27,771 nt of DNA from Beroe ovata (Eukaryota; Ctenophora; Nuda; Beroida; Beroidae), in NCBI GenBank assembly GCA_946803715.1, contig CAMPET010000149.1:147657-175427 (forward strand), read 5' to 3'. A program made the position numbers and the translations under genes. Positions 1 to 10,236 of the stretch are shown here, one piece after another (positions within the stretch are counted from its first letter, which is position 1; each line of letters opens with the position of its first letter). The notes under the pieces are model-generated. The model did no database searches. It worked only from the letters and a program-made list of their open reading frames with translations, and had not been told where the DNA came from.

Positions 1-557
1 TGTGTGTGTGTGTGTGTGATGAGAATGACCCCCAGGGTGGGAGTCCCTGTCTATGCTAAAATGTACAGTGTACAGTGTACACAGTTCACATCATGGACTG
101 GTTGGTGGTATACAATTATTACAGTTGCCTTAGCAACGCGTGTGTATTGTGAAATGGATATAAACATTGGATGACACACTGCACTGTCATTATAAGGCAG
201 ATTTTTCTTATGCACGACGCATCTTTGTATGCACAATGCACATTGGATTCAAACTGTAGGACCAATGAAATACGGAAGCTTGATCACGTGGCACAGCAAG
301 CTTTACATTGGACACTGGACAATGTACAGAATTAATGATGTCATTATGCTCCATAGGGCATATGGTTATTGTGGTACACGACTGAGTGTATGTGGTTAAA
401 CAATAGCTAGGCAGAAATCTAGCTGAGCTATAGAATGATCTCATAGTCGTAGCTCCAAGAATATAAGCTATGCATCAAGTGATGCACATTATAATTAACT
501 GAGTCAGATCAATGATCATAATCAGAGTCTATCACATTAAAACCAGAAAACGTTGAC
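1..557. other. CDC27 intron 5 / window edge, no exon seen
   Basis: This stretch follows, in the minus-strand direction, the last recognisable CDC27 exon. It starts with an 18-bp (TG)n run at 1-18, cut by the window edge. I looked on the minus strand for a continuation of CDC27 (TPR-flanking Ser/Pro-rich region) and found no exon with a convincing acceptor and matching phase. It is therefore probably intronic, with the rest of CDC27 to the left of the window. Open frames here are short and show no family resemblance. Confidence 0.5.
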
Positions 558-1625
558 CTGATTGTTATTGTTGCCAGCAATTGGGGTAGAGTGAGCAAGT
601 GCCTGTCCGAAAGCACATTTTGGCGTGTAAGTTTGGTATATCTTGTCTCCTGGGTTGGAGGACACCAAATTGATGTCGTTGGTTATTTCACTAAGCGCCC
701 CAGGAGATGACGATTGGGGTAAGAATGAAGGACAATTTGTTGTCTTGAAGAACTCATCTGGATTATCCTTTTCACCTAAGAAGTTTTTAGTTGAATAAGA
801 CAAAAAAGCACTCCTACAAGTTTCATTCATAACGTACAAAGTTCCATTTACCTGCTTCACATAAACTAGCATAGTTTGACCACAAAAAAGGGTTCCTTTT
901 GAGACTTGCTCTATAAAAATATACAGCATGTTCTAAGCGGTGACATCGTCTGTAACATTGATCAGTTGATTCATGCGAAGGCAATGAATAATAAATATTT
1001 GAATTAGTGGGTGAAACGAATGTGTGAAAAAAATACTAACCTATAAATGGTAGCAAGAACATTCAAGCATATCCCTGATATTTCTTGGAACTCAGCAGTT
1101 ATTCCATTCTCAAGTGCTGGTAGGGAAGAATCGCTACTGCTACTGACAAGAATTTGCTCACCTTCATGTAACCTGTATTAAGACTGATAAGAGGCTGTTT
1201 TTGTACATCAATGAATATTCAGTTTTAATAATAATTGATATCCAAAACAAGATGAGGGACCATATGAAACTTCGAACCTATTCAACTTGAGACAGCATTG
1301 AGCAAAAAGAAGTCTGCATTTAGGTGTTGTACTATGAGACTTCTTCAGGAGCTCATAAGCTTCTGAAATGCGATCCTGTCTATAGTAGCATGTTGCCAGA
1401 AGATACAGTGTTTCACATCCTTTATTCTCAAGAAATAGTCTCTCGGCTAAAAAACTTGCATCTTCAAATGCATAATAATTCAGTGCATGCCACACAGCAG
1501 CCTGAAATTGATAGTTAAGTCATTTACATCATTGAATGTGTGATAAACCAAAAATTGTGTTAAGATTTTAGAGTCCAAGCATAGTGCCTTACTTTAGCAG
1601 GATCTTTCTCCTTGCAGCAGCTCAT
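558..1625 (-). CDS. CDC27: CDC27 / APC3, anaphase-promoting complex TPR subunit (5' part, partial)
   Basis: This is the N-terminal part of the APC/C scaffold subunit CDC27 (APC3), whose TPR superhelix dimerises and receives the C-terminal tails of Cdc20/Cdh1 and APC10. Five exons join in frame on the minus strand: 1625-1593, 1501-1278, 1172-1041, 949-852 and 775-558 (235 codons). The start is ATG at 1625 (MSCCKEKDPAK), then AAVWHALNYYAFEDASFLAE, which matches the conserved CDC27 N-terminus (Q/A-A-x-W-x-AL-x-YAYxDAxFLAERL). Further landmarks are LLATCYYR, LHEGEQIL, NPFLWSNYASLCEAG and GEKDNPDEFF, in the same order as in animal CDC27. Introns are 76-105 bp. The last donor (gtcaac at 557) is uncertain. 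The remaining TPRs lie outside the window. It is divergent from NCAPG2, another mitotic gene. The assignment is from family knowledge; the splice phases were checked by hand. Confidence 0.93.
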
Positions 1626-1910
1626 CCAATTCTACTCGTATCAAATGTCGTCCCTCAAGCTTTTCCTCTTAAGTCAGGAAATGAGGCTTTATACCAAACA
1701 AGGGGAGTCTAGCTACTTGAAACAAAGGGAGTCTAGCTAACTAGCTAAGCAAACTGAAAAACCCATCAAATGGATTTGTACACTACCCACACATAGAACA
1801 ACACAACCTTTTTACTGCCATTTTACTTTGATACTATATGACTGAAAAACTAACTATGAAGAACTATGACTGAAGAACTAACAATTCTATATGATTGACA
1901 TCCTTCACAT

Positions 1911-2590
1911 GATCAAAATATGATTGACATATCGTGGTAATCAATAATGCAGACAGTGAAAAAGTCAGTTGAATCATATATAAGCAGCAACGAACTATTG
2001 AATTACAGTGATTTCAGATAAATGCTTGACACATTTAAATGTCAAATTACTAAGGTTGAATTACTAATTGTTGCCGGATGTTATCTGTCCACTGTTTCTA
2101 AATCAGAAGATTTTAGGATTTTAGTGATTTTATTTTTAGGAATAGAATATAGATAAACTGACTGCAAATATGCAGTACCAAATGAGCATTCACAAGTGAT
2201 GATGTACTATTGTATTTTATAAATTTATCTTAGATCTTATTTTGCGCGCGGCGCGCGCTGCGTAGATACAAATACGTTACTTTGCGCGCCCTCGCAGTGC
2301 GCTGTTCCATTTTTTGCATTTTTCAATTGCAATTTTGGGTTTACAGTGTAAAATAAAGCGCGCAACGTGTCCGACTGTGCAAATATCTGACCGGTCGTTA
2401 TGTAACTAGTTTGCTAGCACTTGTCAGTGGTCATGCAATGTCTTTTGATCTTACCTCAGTTTTGTTTCACTATAAGTCTGCTTCTCGCGCAGTGTTATGG
2501 TTATGCAATTTGTTCTACTAAAATCCTAAAATTAATCACAAACCTGTACTCTTTTTTTAATTTAAGTTTGGCAGTTTGTGTATGTGCCAT
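1911..2590. repeat. Block A of a duplicated intergenic segment (ends at n)
   Basis: It begins gatcaaaatatgattgac and ends gtgtatgtgccat directly before the n at 2591. The same succession of sequence reappears in 2592-3407 with scattered substitutions, small indels (for example an extra 'actggt' in block B) and one larger difference, where block A has about 26 bp and block B about 155 bp. It contains a CG-rich core (gcgcgcggcgcgcgctgcg, about 2245-2263) in otherwise AT-rich DNA. Confidence 0.9.
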
Positions 2591-2591
2591 N
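2591..2591. other. Ambiguous base n, probable contig join
   Basis: A single n separates the exact end of block A from the exact first base of block B. That is what is expected when two overlapping but non-identical contig ends are abutted with a minimal gap. Confidence 0.8.
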
Positions 2592-3407
2592 GATCAAAAT
2601 ATGATTGACATATCGTGGTACTGGTAATCAATAATGCAGACAGTGAAAAAGTCAGTTGAATCATATATAAGCAGCAACAAACTATTGAATTACAGTGATT
2701 TCAGATAAATGCTCGACACATTTAAATGTCAAATTACTAAGGTTGAATTAAGAATTGTTGCCGGATGTTATCTGTCCACTGTTTCTAAATCAGAAGTTTT
2801 TAGGATTTTAGTGAATTTATTTTTAGGAATAGAATATAGATAAACTGACTGCAAATATGCAGTACCGAATGAGTTAATTATTGATTCTAATTAGTTGTCG
2901 ATCGAAGATAGACCCTGTCGAGAATTTCGTTTCGCGCGCGCCGCAAATTATTCTCAGACAGAGAGCTGGCGCTCGCCGCTTCGCGGCTCGCGTCAGCTGG
3001 GCCTAGCATCGCCAGGCAAGTAATAATGTATTTCATAAATTTATTTTAGATCTTATCTTGCGCGCGGCGCGCGCTGCGTGATTTAAATACGTTGCTTCGC
3101 GCGCCCTCGCAGTGCGCTGTTCCGTTTTTTGCATTTTTTAATTGCAATTTTGGGTTTGCAGTGTGAAATAAAACGCGCAACGTGTCCGGCTGCGCAAATA
3201 TCTGACCGGTCGTTATGTAACTATTTTGCTAGCACTTGTCAGTGGTCATGCAATGTCGTTTGATCTTACCTCAGCAGACTATAAGTCTGCTTCTTGCGCA
3301 GTGTTATGGTTTTGCAATTTGTTCTACTAAAATCCTAAAACTAATCACAAAATGACAAAACTGTACTCTTTTTTTAATTTAAGTTTGGCAGTTTGTGTAT
3401 GTGCCAT
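2592..3407. repeat. Block B of the duplicated intergenic segment
   Basis: This is a second copy of 1911-2590, starting at the base after the n and ending gtgtatgtgccat at 3407, after which unique sequence continues. It carries a roughly 155-bp GC-rich insertion (about 2873-3028) absent from block A. The high identity over AT-rich non-coding DNA, and the position at the n, point to an alternative allele rather than an ancient duplication. Confidence 0.88.
2873..3028. mobile_element. Small GC-rich insertion, candidate non-autonomous element
   Basis: This segment is present in block B but replaced by about 26 bp in block A. It contains ttgtcgatcgaagatagacc, then ctgtcgagaatttcgtt, a CG-rich run and a hairpin-forming stretch near 2965-2998 (ctcgccgc facing gcggctcg around a short loop). 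A diverged partial copy lies at about 3480-3580. No open frame is present. The call as a mobile element rests on the presence/absence difference and the second copy. Terminal repeats and a target-site duplication were not resolved. Confidence 0.4.
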
Positions 3408-3479
3408 GCCTGGTAGATGCTTATGTTTGATAGGATGATTGATATGAAGTTTTATCATGTATTTCCCATCTTATGTTTG

Positions 3480-3580
3480 TTTGTCGATCGATGATAGACT
3501 CTGTCGAGAATTTCGTTGCACGCGCGCAAACTTATTCTCAGATGCTTGCTTCAGCGGTCTGGCATCGCCCGACAAATGTT
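3480..3580. repeat. Diverged partial copy of the GC-rich insertion
   Basis: ttgtcgatcgatgatagact, ctgtcgagaatttcgtt, a CG-rich run and ttattctcaga occur in the same order as in 2895-2960, followed by a shared 'gcatcgcc' near the right side. It lies in the NCAPG2 upstream region and is not coding. Confidence 0.6.
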
Positions 3581-3963
3581 TGTACATATTCATCATCATG
3601 AGTGTTTGCACACTCTGTCATTCAGGGAGTGGACCAATTTAGAGCTGACCTTGTTTGATAATAGACCTGGTTCTGGAACTGCTTGCAGATTTAGATAGCC
3701 TGATCTGTATGTGTTCTTTTCATTGGCTGCAGACTTGTAATCAATTTAGCCTTGTCAGATTAGTGGTATTCAATGGCATCACATGGTGGGATGGCCAAAT
3801 CTTAGTTATTATTGTAGGATTACACTCAACCCTAAGTTGCTAGATATCATACCTGGTGCTGTAAATTGCACAGCAATGATAAGTTAAACTAATGGAACTT
3901 TAGGTCCTATTCAGTATTGTGAACCTGGTCTATGATATTTTGAAACCTCTTCATTACTGACTG

Positions 3964-6900
3964 ATGAGAGATGGAGTTAGGTCTCTTCTCAAGTGTCATG
4001 AAAAACCTGAGGAGTTTGATGATTATATCTCAAATTTGGTAGGTAAAGTTGATGGCTGTTCAATACTTTCAAGCATTAATTTGTGAGGATATTCATATGA
4101 CATGATTTCAGCTAAAGAGTAAGTCTCAATCACAACTGGGAGAAGATTTGCAAGTTCTGCAAAGCAATGAGCTCAATATTTTCATCAATACACTGAAGAA
4201 ATTGATAGAGGAAAATATAGTGGACATAAATCAAGATTGTAAAAGAATGAATGGCGTGCTAATGGTCTTAAATGCCATGATTGATTCAGAATATGATACA
4301 AAGCAAATAATAGAAGTTCTTGGACCTATTCATGGTAAAAATTGTATGAATGGTCTTTTTTATGGATGATATGTCACTTTTATTTCAAATTTTCCCTTGA
4401 TATACGCCATACTCAGATAACTTGCTACAGTATAATGACAGAAACAGCTACACACAGAATAATTGCTCCAAAGTGCTGGAAAAGTGCTGGGGAAAATCTT
4501 TAAGAGGATCAGATCAGTTTGCAGTTAATGTTCCATTGTACTTGTTAGCCCGATCTTTATGTCCTATTGGGAAGTTAGAGGATGTTCAAAGGCTAAATGA
4601 TATCAAGGACATGCTATGCTTGATTGATTTCAATTGTTCTTCATCAAGCAGTCTCCTTTCCTTGCTATGTTCAACTGCTTCAAATCAGCTTTTTTTCAAA
4701 ACTAAGGAGGTTTGTGATAAACTCAAATTGATCATAATTGTTATGCTAGGGGAATGTGGTAAGTACAACGACTTGATGAAGAAATATATTATCTATCATT
4801 TCAGGGCATTCAATTCTTGAGTTTTTGTCTGGTGCTTAGTGAAGAAGTAATGACTGTAGTTGATGATTCACTGAAAAGCACAATACCACTCCTCAAAGAC
4901 TCTCAGCTATTAAATGTTGGTAAAGTTTACTATGAGGCTCTCTTACTCGCAAATGAGAAGGGATTGGTGGCACATTTTGGTAAACAATGTTTAGAAAACT
5001 TGATTGAGTGTGCCCTATATCGTCACAGAGTGGGACCATACAAATCCGCTGCGAAATTCGGCAAGGTTAGTTGAAATGCTGATTTATATGGTCTCTACGA
5101 CAAAATAATGAAACTAAATTTTATTAACTTTATCTGATTTTTAATAACTTGAAAGGCCATAATGGTTTTCATCTGCCAAGCAAATTGTGATCATTTATTG
5201 CGACTGCCAACTCATTGCGACAGGTGCTCAATGTTGTCAATAAGAAAAAGCGAGACATCATTGGTGATATCTGGTACAATTCGTACAATGTTCTTTTGTG
5301 GAAGTCACTCTCGGCAACAAATGGGCACGTCCGCGCCAACGGTGCAGCTATGCTTTTCGACGTTTTCCCTTTTGTTCATCCTTGTGCCACCAAAGTGCAA
5401 TACCAAGACGCGTTTGAGGGTCAGTGTGCTAAAATACAGGAGTTGATGATGGATGATGAAGAGGTGGTGCGTGTAGTCGCAGGAAGAGGGTGTGGTCAAC
5501 TTTTGTCCGACCACTGGGCGACCATGTCCATTCACTACCAGAGCACATTGCTCACTATGCTGTGTAGCGAACTGTCACATGATGCGTCCTCATGTGATGT
5601 TATAGTGTCAGCAATACAGGTAAGCGAGAATCTGGGTAATTTCTATTTAGTTACATTTAACTCTTTTCCTAATGCTCACAAACTCAATCATTCAGGGGAT
5701 TGAAATTGTGCTGAGCAACTCGGCCACCCACTTAGCACTGAAAAAGTTCCTGCCTTGTTTACAGAATCACTTTTACCACCCGGCTACTTCAGTGAAAAAC
5801 TGTATGATATCCCTCCTCCAGAAACTACGAAGGACAAGCCTTTTCAAGGTAACTGTGGCTGGCTTGACTTTCCTAGATATGTCGAAAATGCGATACCTAC
5901 TTACAGTATGGACTTGTATCGTCATAATTATCGTTACTGACACTTTTGTCTACTAATCTTCACCACCTAGTTAAGTGACCTCATATCAGTCGACGAGATG
6001 CTGAATCTCATGGCTGGGATGAAAAGCGGAGCACCAAAGAAGAGCTTGTCAGCAATTCTGGTGGACAAGTACTTTCCAGCCAACAGTAGCACACATGAAC
6101 AGATAGCACTTGTGCTGGATATGTTGCGAGAGCACAAAACAGTTCACAGGGCGTTCTTCGTGGACGCGTATCCTCACATAGGCGTGAATACCTCCCGTGA
6201 GTGAAAAATGCAGGTGCAGGGTGTTATAATGGTGTTGTAAACTGTTTCGAGTTGCATAAGCATGATTGGAACTGTTTTCAGTCAAACTTGTTTTGGGCTT
6301 GCTCAAGGCAGTGAAGGAATGCCCAGAGAAGACAGATTCTCCAAACTTACCCCAGTTGGAAAGTGAAGACACGGCAACAATAGGTCTCATGCTGGAAGTT
6401 TGTGCAGTACTCCTCTCTGTCTCACACAGGGATGTAATGGCTAGTGAACAGTGCAGCACTAAGGTGTGCAGGAAAATAGTTCCACTGATCCCCGATTTAT
6501 TGAAACAATTCTCACGTGATCCAGTGTGTAATGAAGCTCTGTCACTAATGATAGGTGAGCGCAATACTTGGTCAAGCTTTATTAACTGGACCAAATTCTC
6601 ACAGATGCATTAATACAGAAACCTAGATCATGCACACTACACAAAGGCACAGACACAAACTTATACACAGACATACTATACACATATTACACTTTACACT
6701 ATTACACGCAGAGACATACACAGATATACACAGACATGAGACTCACTCACATAGACATAAGACACACACAGAAACACACTCAAATGAACTATTACATCAG
6801 AGTTTACAGCTTTAACTGAACTTCAGCCAACTTGCCCGACGAAGGACTCCATACTCTGAAGAAGCATTGCGTGACAATATGCCGTAACCAGAACTATACT

Positions 6901-8635
6901 TCTGCTGTGCTGACCTCCATCTGCCTGGCTATGATACAGATCAGAGATGCTGACTCCATACTGTCACGCTGGAATGACGTCATCAAGACAAAGTTAGAGA
7001 GTGTGCTGAAAGCAGGAGTTGTGGATCCGGAAACAGCTTCATCACAGGTATGACATTCAGGTATCCCATTAGTGAAAATGTGATCGTACTTACGCGTTGT
7101 ATTATCATAGTCAGAGATTGAATCAACACACCCTCAACTCTCCATATCCCCCTCTAGGCAGGAGCCCCCGTGACCGGGTTCGCAGGAAACATTACACGTG
7201 CTCTGAGCAATATCCTCTCCTCACCCCAGCTTCCCCTCCTTCTCGATCATTCTATGATCGATGAGCTGTACTGCACATTGATGGCAACCTCCGATATCAT
7301 TCCACCACTTTGTAAACGAGAGTTGAGGAACGAACATGTTGGGATGCTAGCGGAGTGCCTGGGTTTAGCCGCCAGACTTTGTATACACATTGTGAGTGAT
7401 TGTATACTACTGACAATGCATGATGTGTGTGATGAGCTGTAGCACTTAGAATTGAGCACTTCACCAGAACCTATACAATCTGTACAATGCATTAAGTCTT
7501 TGTATATGACCGTGTATTGCATAATAACATATGTCATATACCATGCTATTGTAAACACCAATTCATTATCCAATAATTCCGATTCATAAACACTAAACAA
7601 GTAAACAGTTCCGTACTTCAAGAATGTTCCCATTTAATTGAGTGTATTTGAGAATCGCTATCCCAATCAAGAATTGAGCGATACACTGTCAAATGGTAGA
7701 TTTGACCATCTGGAATCTGCTATTATCTTACTGTGTCAGTGAACACTGCCACCCTTCAAATTAGTGTTGAATGTTGATTATTGTTATCATGACATGTGGA
7801 GACACTAGACGACTATCCATACATTCATACGAAGTACAAACCCTTAACCGACCAACATGACAAGTTCCTATAATTCGACATTGTCCGCCGTCATTCCCAC
7901 AAAACTGCAATCTGCACCCCCAAAACCCCACTCCCATACTGCAATCTGCACACCCAAAACCCCACCCCCATACGGAACGCACCCCCAAAACCCCACCCCT
8001 ATCCGGATTCTGTAGACTAGCAGGACCCGCGGCCTCCGGCCTCTGTTATTCTGATAGGGCTATCCTATTTTCAACGTTACAATACAATCTTGAATCTTAG
8101 TGCAATGATAGTCGTATCTTAAGTTTAAGTGTTGATAGTAATCGAGTATTCCCGTCTCCAATCTTCCTTTGTGATGTCGAAATGCTGTCCATTCTCAAGT
8201 GATGTCAGACGTGTGGTGTTCAACATGCTCCCCGTTTTCGAGTGGTGTCAAGCGTCATGGGCATTCCAATTAGNCTACATTGCTTATAGAACCAGGGAAA
8301 TGGTATTTCGTTCGGCTGCTTCATCCTTTAGACGGTTTCCATGTATGGTGTAGGGCGTGGCAGCAAAACATGTCTAGAGAGGAGCGACGAATTGTCTCCA
8401 AATTCTGCCAATTCCAATGTCAGGAAGATCCCATGATTGTGATCCTCAACATTTGCATTATGAATAAGCTGAGCACTGATAGATGATGAGACAATGGATA
8501 GTACGATTAACCATGTGCAAATGAACACACGCGTTTCATTGAACTCAGTAGCAATTCAATATGGAGAATATTAATACTTGAACTAATATTGTGAGTCTGG
8601 TTGAGGGTCGTTTGTGTGTCTGTGTGTGTGTTTGT

Positions 8636-8668
<33 letters not shown>

Positions 8669-9359
8669 ACCTTCTTCCCACCCCCAGGCAGTACTCCCGG
8701 CTTGTGTCGAAGGATTCCAAGTTCTCCAGTACTGCCCCTCTCTCCTCACCTCCCTCTATCACACCATACATCAGTTGGGGTCCGCTGAACAAGCAACTCA
8801 CCGTCTCACCATCTGTAAATTCCTGTACCGAGCAGGCTCCTTCCTGTCCAATAACCCGGTTCCAGACCTAGACATCTGTGCTGTCGCGGATCAGCTGGTG
8901 CGCGGCGCCGCGCAGTCTGCGGGTACACCGCGAGAATTGCGCGATGTACAGTGTTTATTACTCGAGATTGGGGTCACGCTACACAAGCAGGAGGTGTGTG
9001 GGAGCAAGGGCAATCCGTGGAATGGTTTTGTAGACCAATTGATACAGGTGAGATGGTATGCAACAGTGTTTCATGAACAGTGTTCATAGAGTGACCAAGG
9101 CAATTATGACTATTCGATATTGCAACTACTATTGTCAGATGATAATATCGGGTAACTACTATTCCAGATACTATCGGATGTGCTGAGCCCCCACGACCAG
9201 ACCATTTCCTCCAAATCAGAGCTACCCCCTCTTGTGCAAGTGATAGTGGATTGTTTGGAATCGTCCGACACGTTTTCCCACACATTCCTACCTGCTCTAC
9301 AATCAGCTGCCATCGAACATGAGACTGTCAATCAAGTTGCACTGCTTATCGGCAGATAG
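3964..9359 (+). CDS. NCAPG2: NCAPG2, condensin-2 complex subunit G2 (12 exons)
   Basis: This is the HEAT-repeat, kleisin-binding subunit of condensin II, which compacts chromosomes from prophase. The exons join in frame: 3964-4038, 4112-4334, 4417-4709, 4805-5065, 5224-5619, 5696-5848, 5971-6196, 6282-6554, 6827-7047, 7158-7391, 8688-9047, 9168-9359. They give 968 residues, against about 1140 in vertebrates. Family landmarks are FLSFCL, then VYYEALLLANEK, LLWKSL, the HEAT stretch HVRANGAAMLFDVFP and DDEEVVRVVAGRGCGQL, in the order known from NCAPG2. The start at 3964 is the first in-frame ATG of the exon preceding the clear match. An untranslated first exon may lie upstream. The intron at 4710 uses a gtttgt donor, chosen because it restores frame and the conserved glycine-rich junction. 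Intron 7392-8687 is unusually long (1296 bp), contains an n, and a small exon could be missing there. Confidence 0.9.
6630..6790. repeat. CA-rich low-complexity tract in NCAPG2 intron 8
   Basis: This is a degenerate (CACA/ACAGACATA)n tract. An open frame across it consists of His/Thr repeats (HTHRHKLIHRH) and is an artefact of the simple repeat. The real exon starts at 6827. Confidence 0.8.
7905..8003. repeat. C-rich 34-bp minisatellite, three units, G4-prone on minus strand
   Basis: The units are 7905-7938, 7939-7972 and 7973-8003. Each carries cacccccaaaaccccac or a close variant. The first two also share ctgcaatctgca. On the complementary strand each unit reads as G-runs separated by T and TTTT (for example ggggtggggttttggggg), which fits the G-quadruplex pattern. 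It lies inside an NCAPG2 intron. Confidence 0.85.
8275..8275. other. Ambiguous base n in NCAPG2 intron
   Basis: A single n lies between caattag and ctacattg. Unlike the other two n positions, I find no duplicated sequence flanking it, so real sequence may be missing here. Confidence 0.7.
8611..8668. repeat. TG / TGTC microsatellite
   Basis: tgtgtgtc and (tg)n runs lie directly upstream of the pyrimidine-rich acceptor of NCAPG2 exon 11. Cys/Val-repeat and Thr/His-repeat open frames on both strands here are artefacts. Confidence 0.9.
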
Positions 9360-10236
9360 AGTATGTTAATGAACTATTCTATTTTTAATTAGTTTGCTAA
9401 TATTAGAGTTCGATTAAGAACTGGATGACAGGGATCGAATGGGGGAAGGGACGATTATTATGTTGCAGACACATGGCCGATTATCCTGCATTTTCGAGTC
9501 AGGGGTACCCAGTACCCACTCTGTATTTTGGTACCTGGTCTTGATAAAAATATTGTGACACTCACCCCGAATTTATTTTTCCATTAATAACTGTACCTAC
9601 AGTACTACAGAAGTTTGAATCAAAGCACTGAATTTCAAGCGCTTTGAGAACGATAGTCCCTTTGTGAAATTACATCATGGTATCGAGAACATTTCAAAAC
9701 CCATGATTCCAGTACCTTATGAACAGCTATTTGATCAACATTTAGTCTTTGGGGTTTACCTACAATAACTGTACAAAACTCTCACCCCCTGCTTGACCTC
9801 CAACCAGGATGTCATGTCTTCACTCTTTTCAAAAACCTACTTCGGTCTCGACAATCACAAAAAAATTCACACCAAATCAGACCCACCCACCAACTTAGTA
9901 CCCGATCGTCCCCCGATTAGATTAGTATGTAAAGACTAATGGAAATGGTATGATGGTATTTCTTTATTTCAAGACATCTTTCAATATTTCGTATTTATTT
10001 CAATTACGGTTCTATATTTTACTGTCGCCGTTATTTTGTACACGAAATGTGTATTGTTCATATTATTGTAAACCTCTAATAATCTGCATTGTCCTGTATT
10101 CATCACTACATCATCATGACACTGTAATATAACTGCGAGTTTATTAAACTGATATCAGTACTGATCTCGTCCCTGATTTACTGATACCACTTCACTGCCA
10201 TTTAGCTGTACTTTATGACACAAGTTACTGTACTAC
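9360..10236. other. Intergenic NCAPG2 to coiled-coil gene
   Basis: This 877-bp AT-rich spacer contains the NCAPG2 3' UTR and the promoter of the next gene. No clear polyadenylation signal, repeat or RNA gene was recognised. Confidence 0.6.

Larger units (their letters stand above)
1626..3963. other. Divergent intergenic region CDC27/NCAPG2
   Basis: This 2.3-kb region lies between two oppositely transcribed mitotic genes, so it should hold both promoters. Most of it is taken up by two copies of one block (1911-2590 and 2592-3407) joined by an n. If the blocks are alleles placed in tandem, the true spacer is about 1.5 kb. An inverted CCAAT box (attgg, near 3721) lies some 240 bp upstream of the NCAPG2 start codon. 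No coding exon was recognised. Short open frames at 2421-2627 and 3457-3843 show no family resemblance and overlap repeats. Confidence 0.6.
7392..8687. other. Long NCAPG2 intron with minisatellite, n and microsatellite
   Basis: The donor is gtgagt at 7392 and the acceptor cccccag ends at 8687. This intron is about ten times longer than the others in the gene. It contains a C-rich minisatellite (7905-8003), an imperfect internal repeat (about 8183-8266), the n at 8275, and a TG/TGTC microsatellite just before the acceptor. An open frame after the n (8280-8486) has coding-like composition but no family match and no clear splice sites. Confidence 0.75.

Noticed and set aside
4710-4820. Donor gtaagt at 4759 in NCAPG2
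   Set aside because: It has the better consensus, but it breaks the reading frame. The gtttgt donor at 4710 keeps frame and places the conserved E-G-x-x-FLSFCL junction correctly.
6049-6594. 181-codon minus-strand frame
   Set aside because: It is antisense to NCAPG2 exons 7 and 8, which carry the conserved protein. No family match and no splice logic of its own.
7905-8003. Telomere-like ggggttttgggg units
   Set aside because: The pattern recalls ciliate telomeres, but only three interrupted 31-34 bp units exist in the middle of an animal-type gene. Treated as a minisatellite.
8507-8871. Overlapping frames with Cys-Val or Thr-His repeats
   Set aside because: They are translations of the TG microsatellite. 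The real exon starts at 8688 in a different frame.
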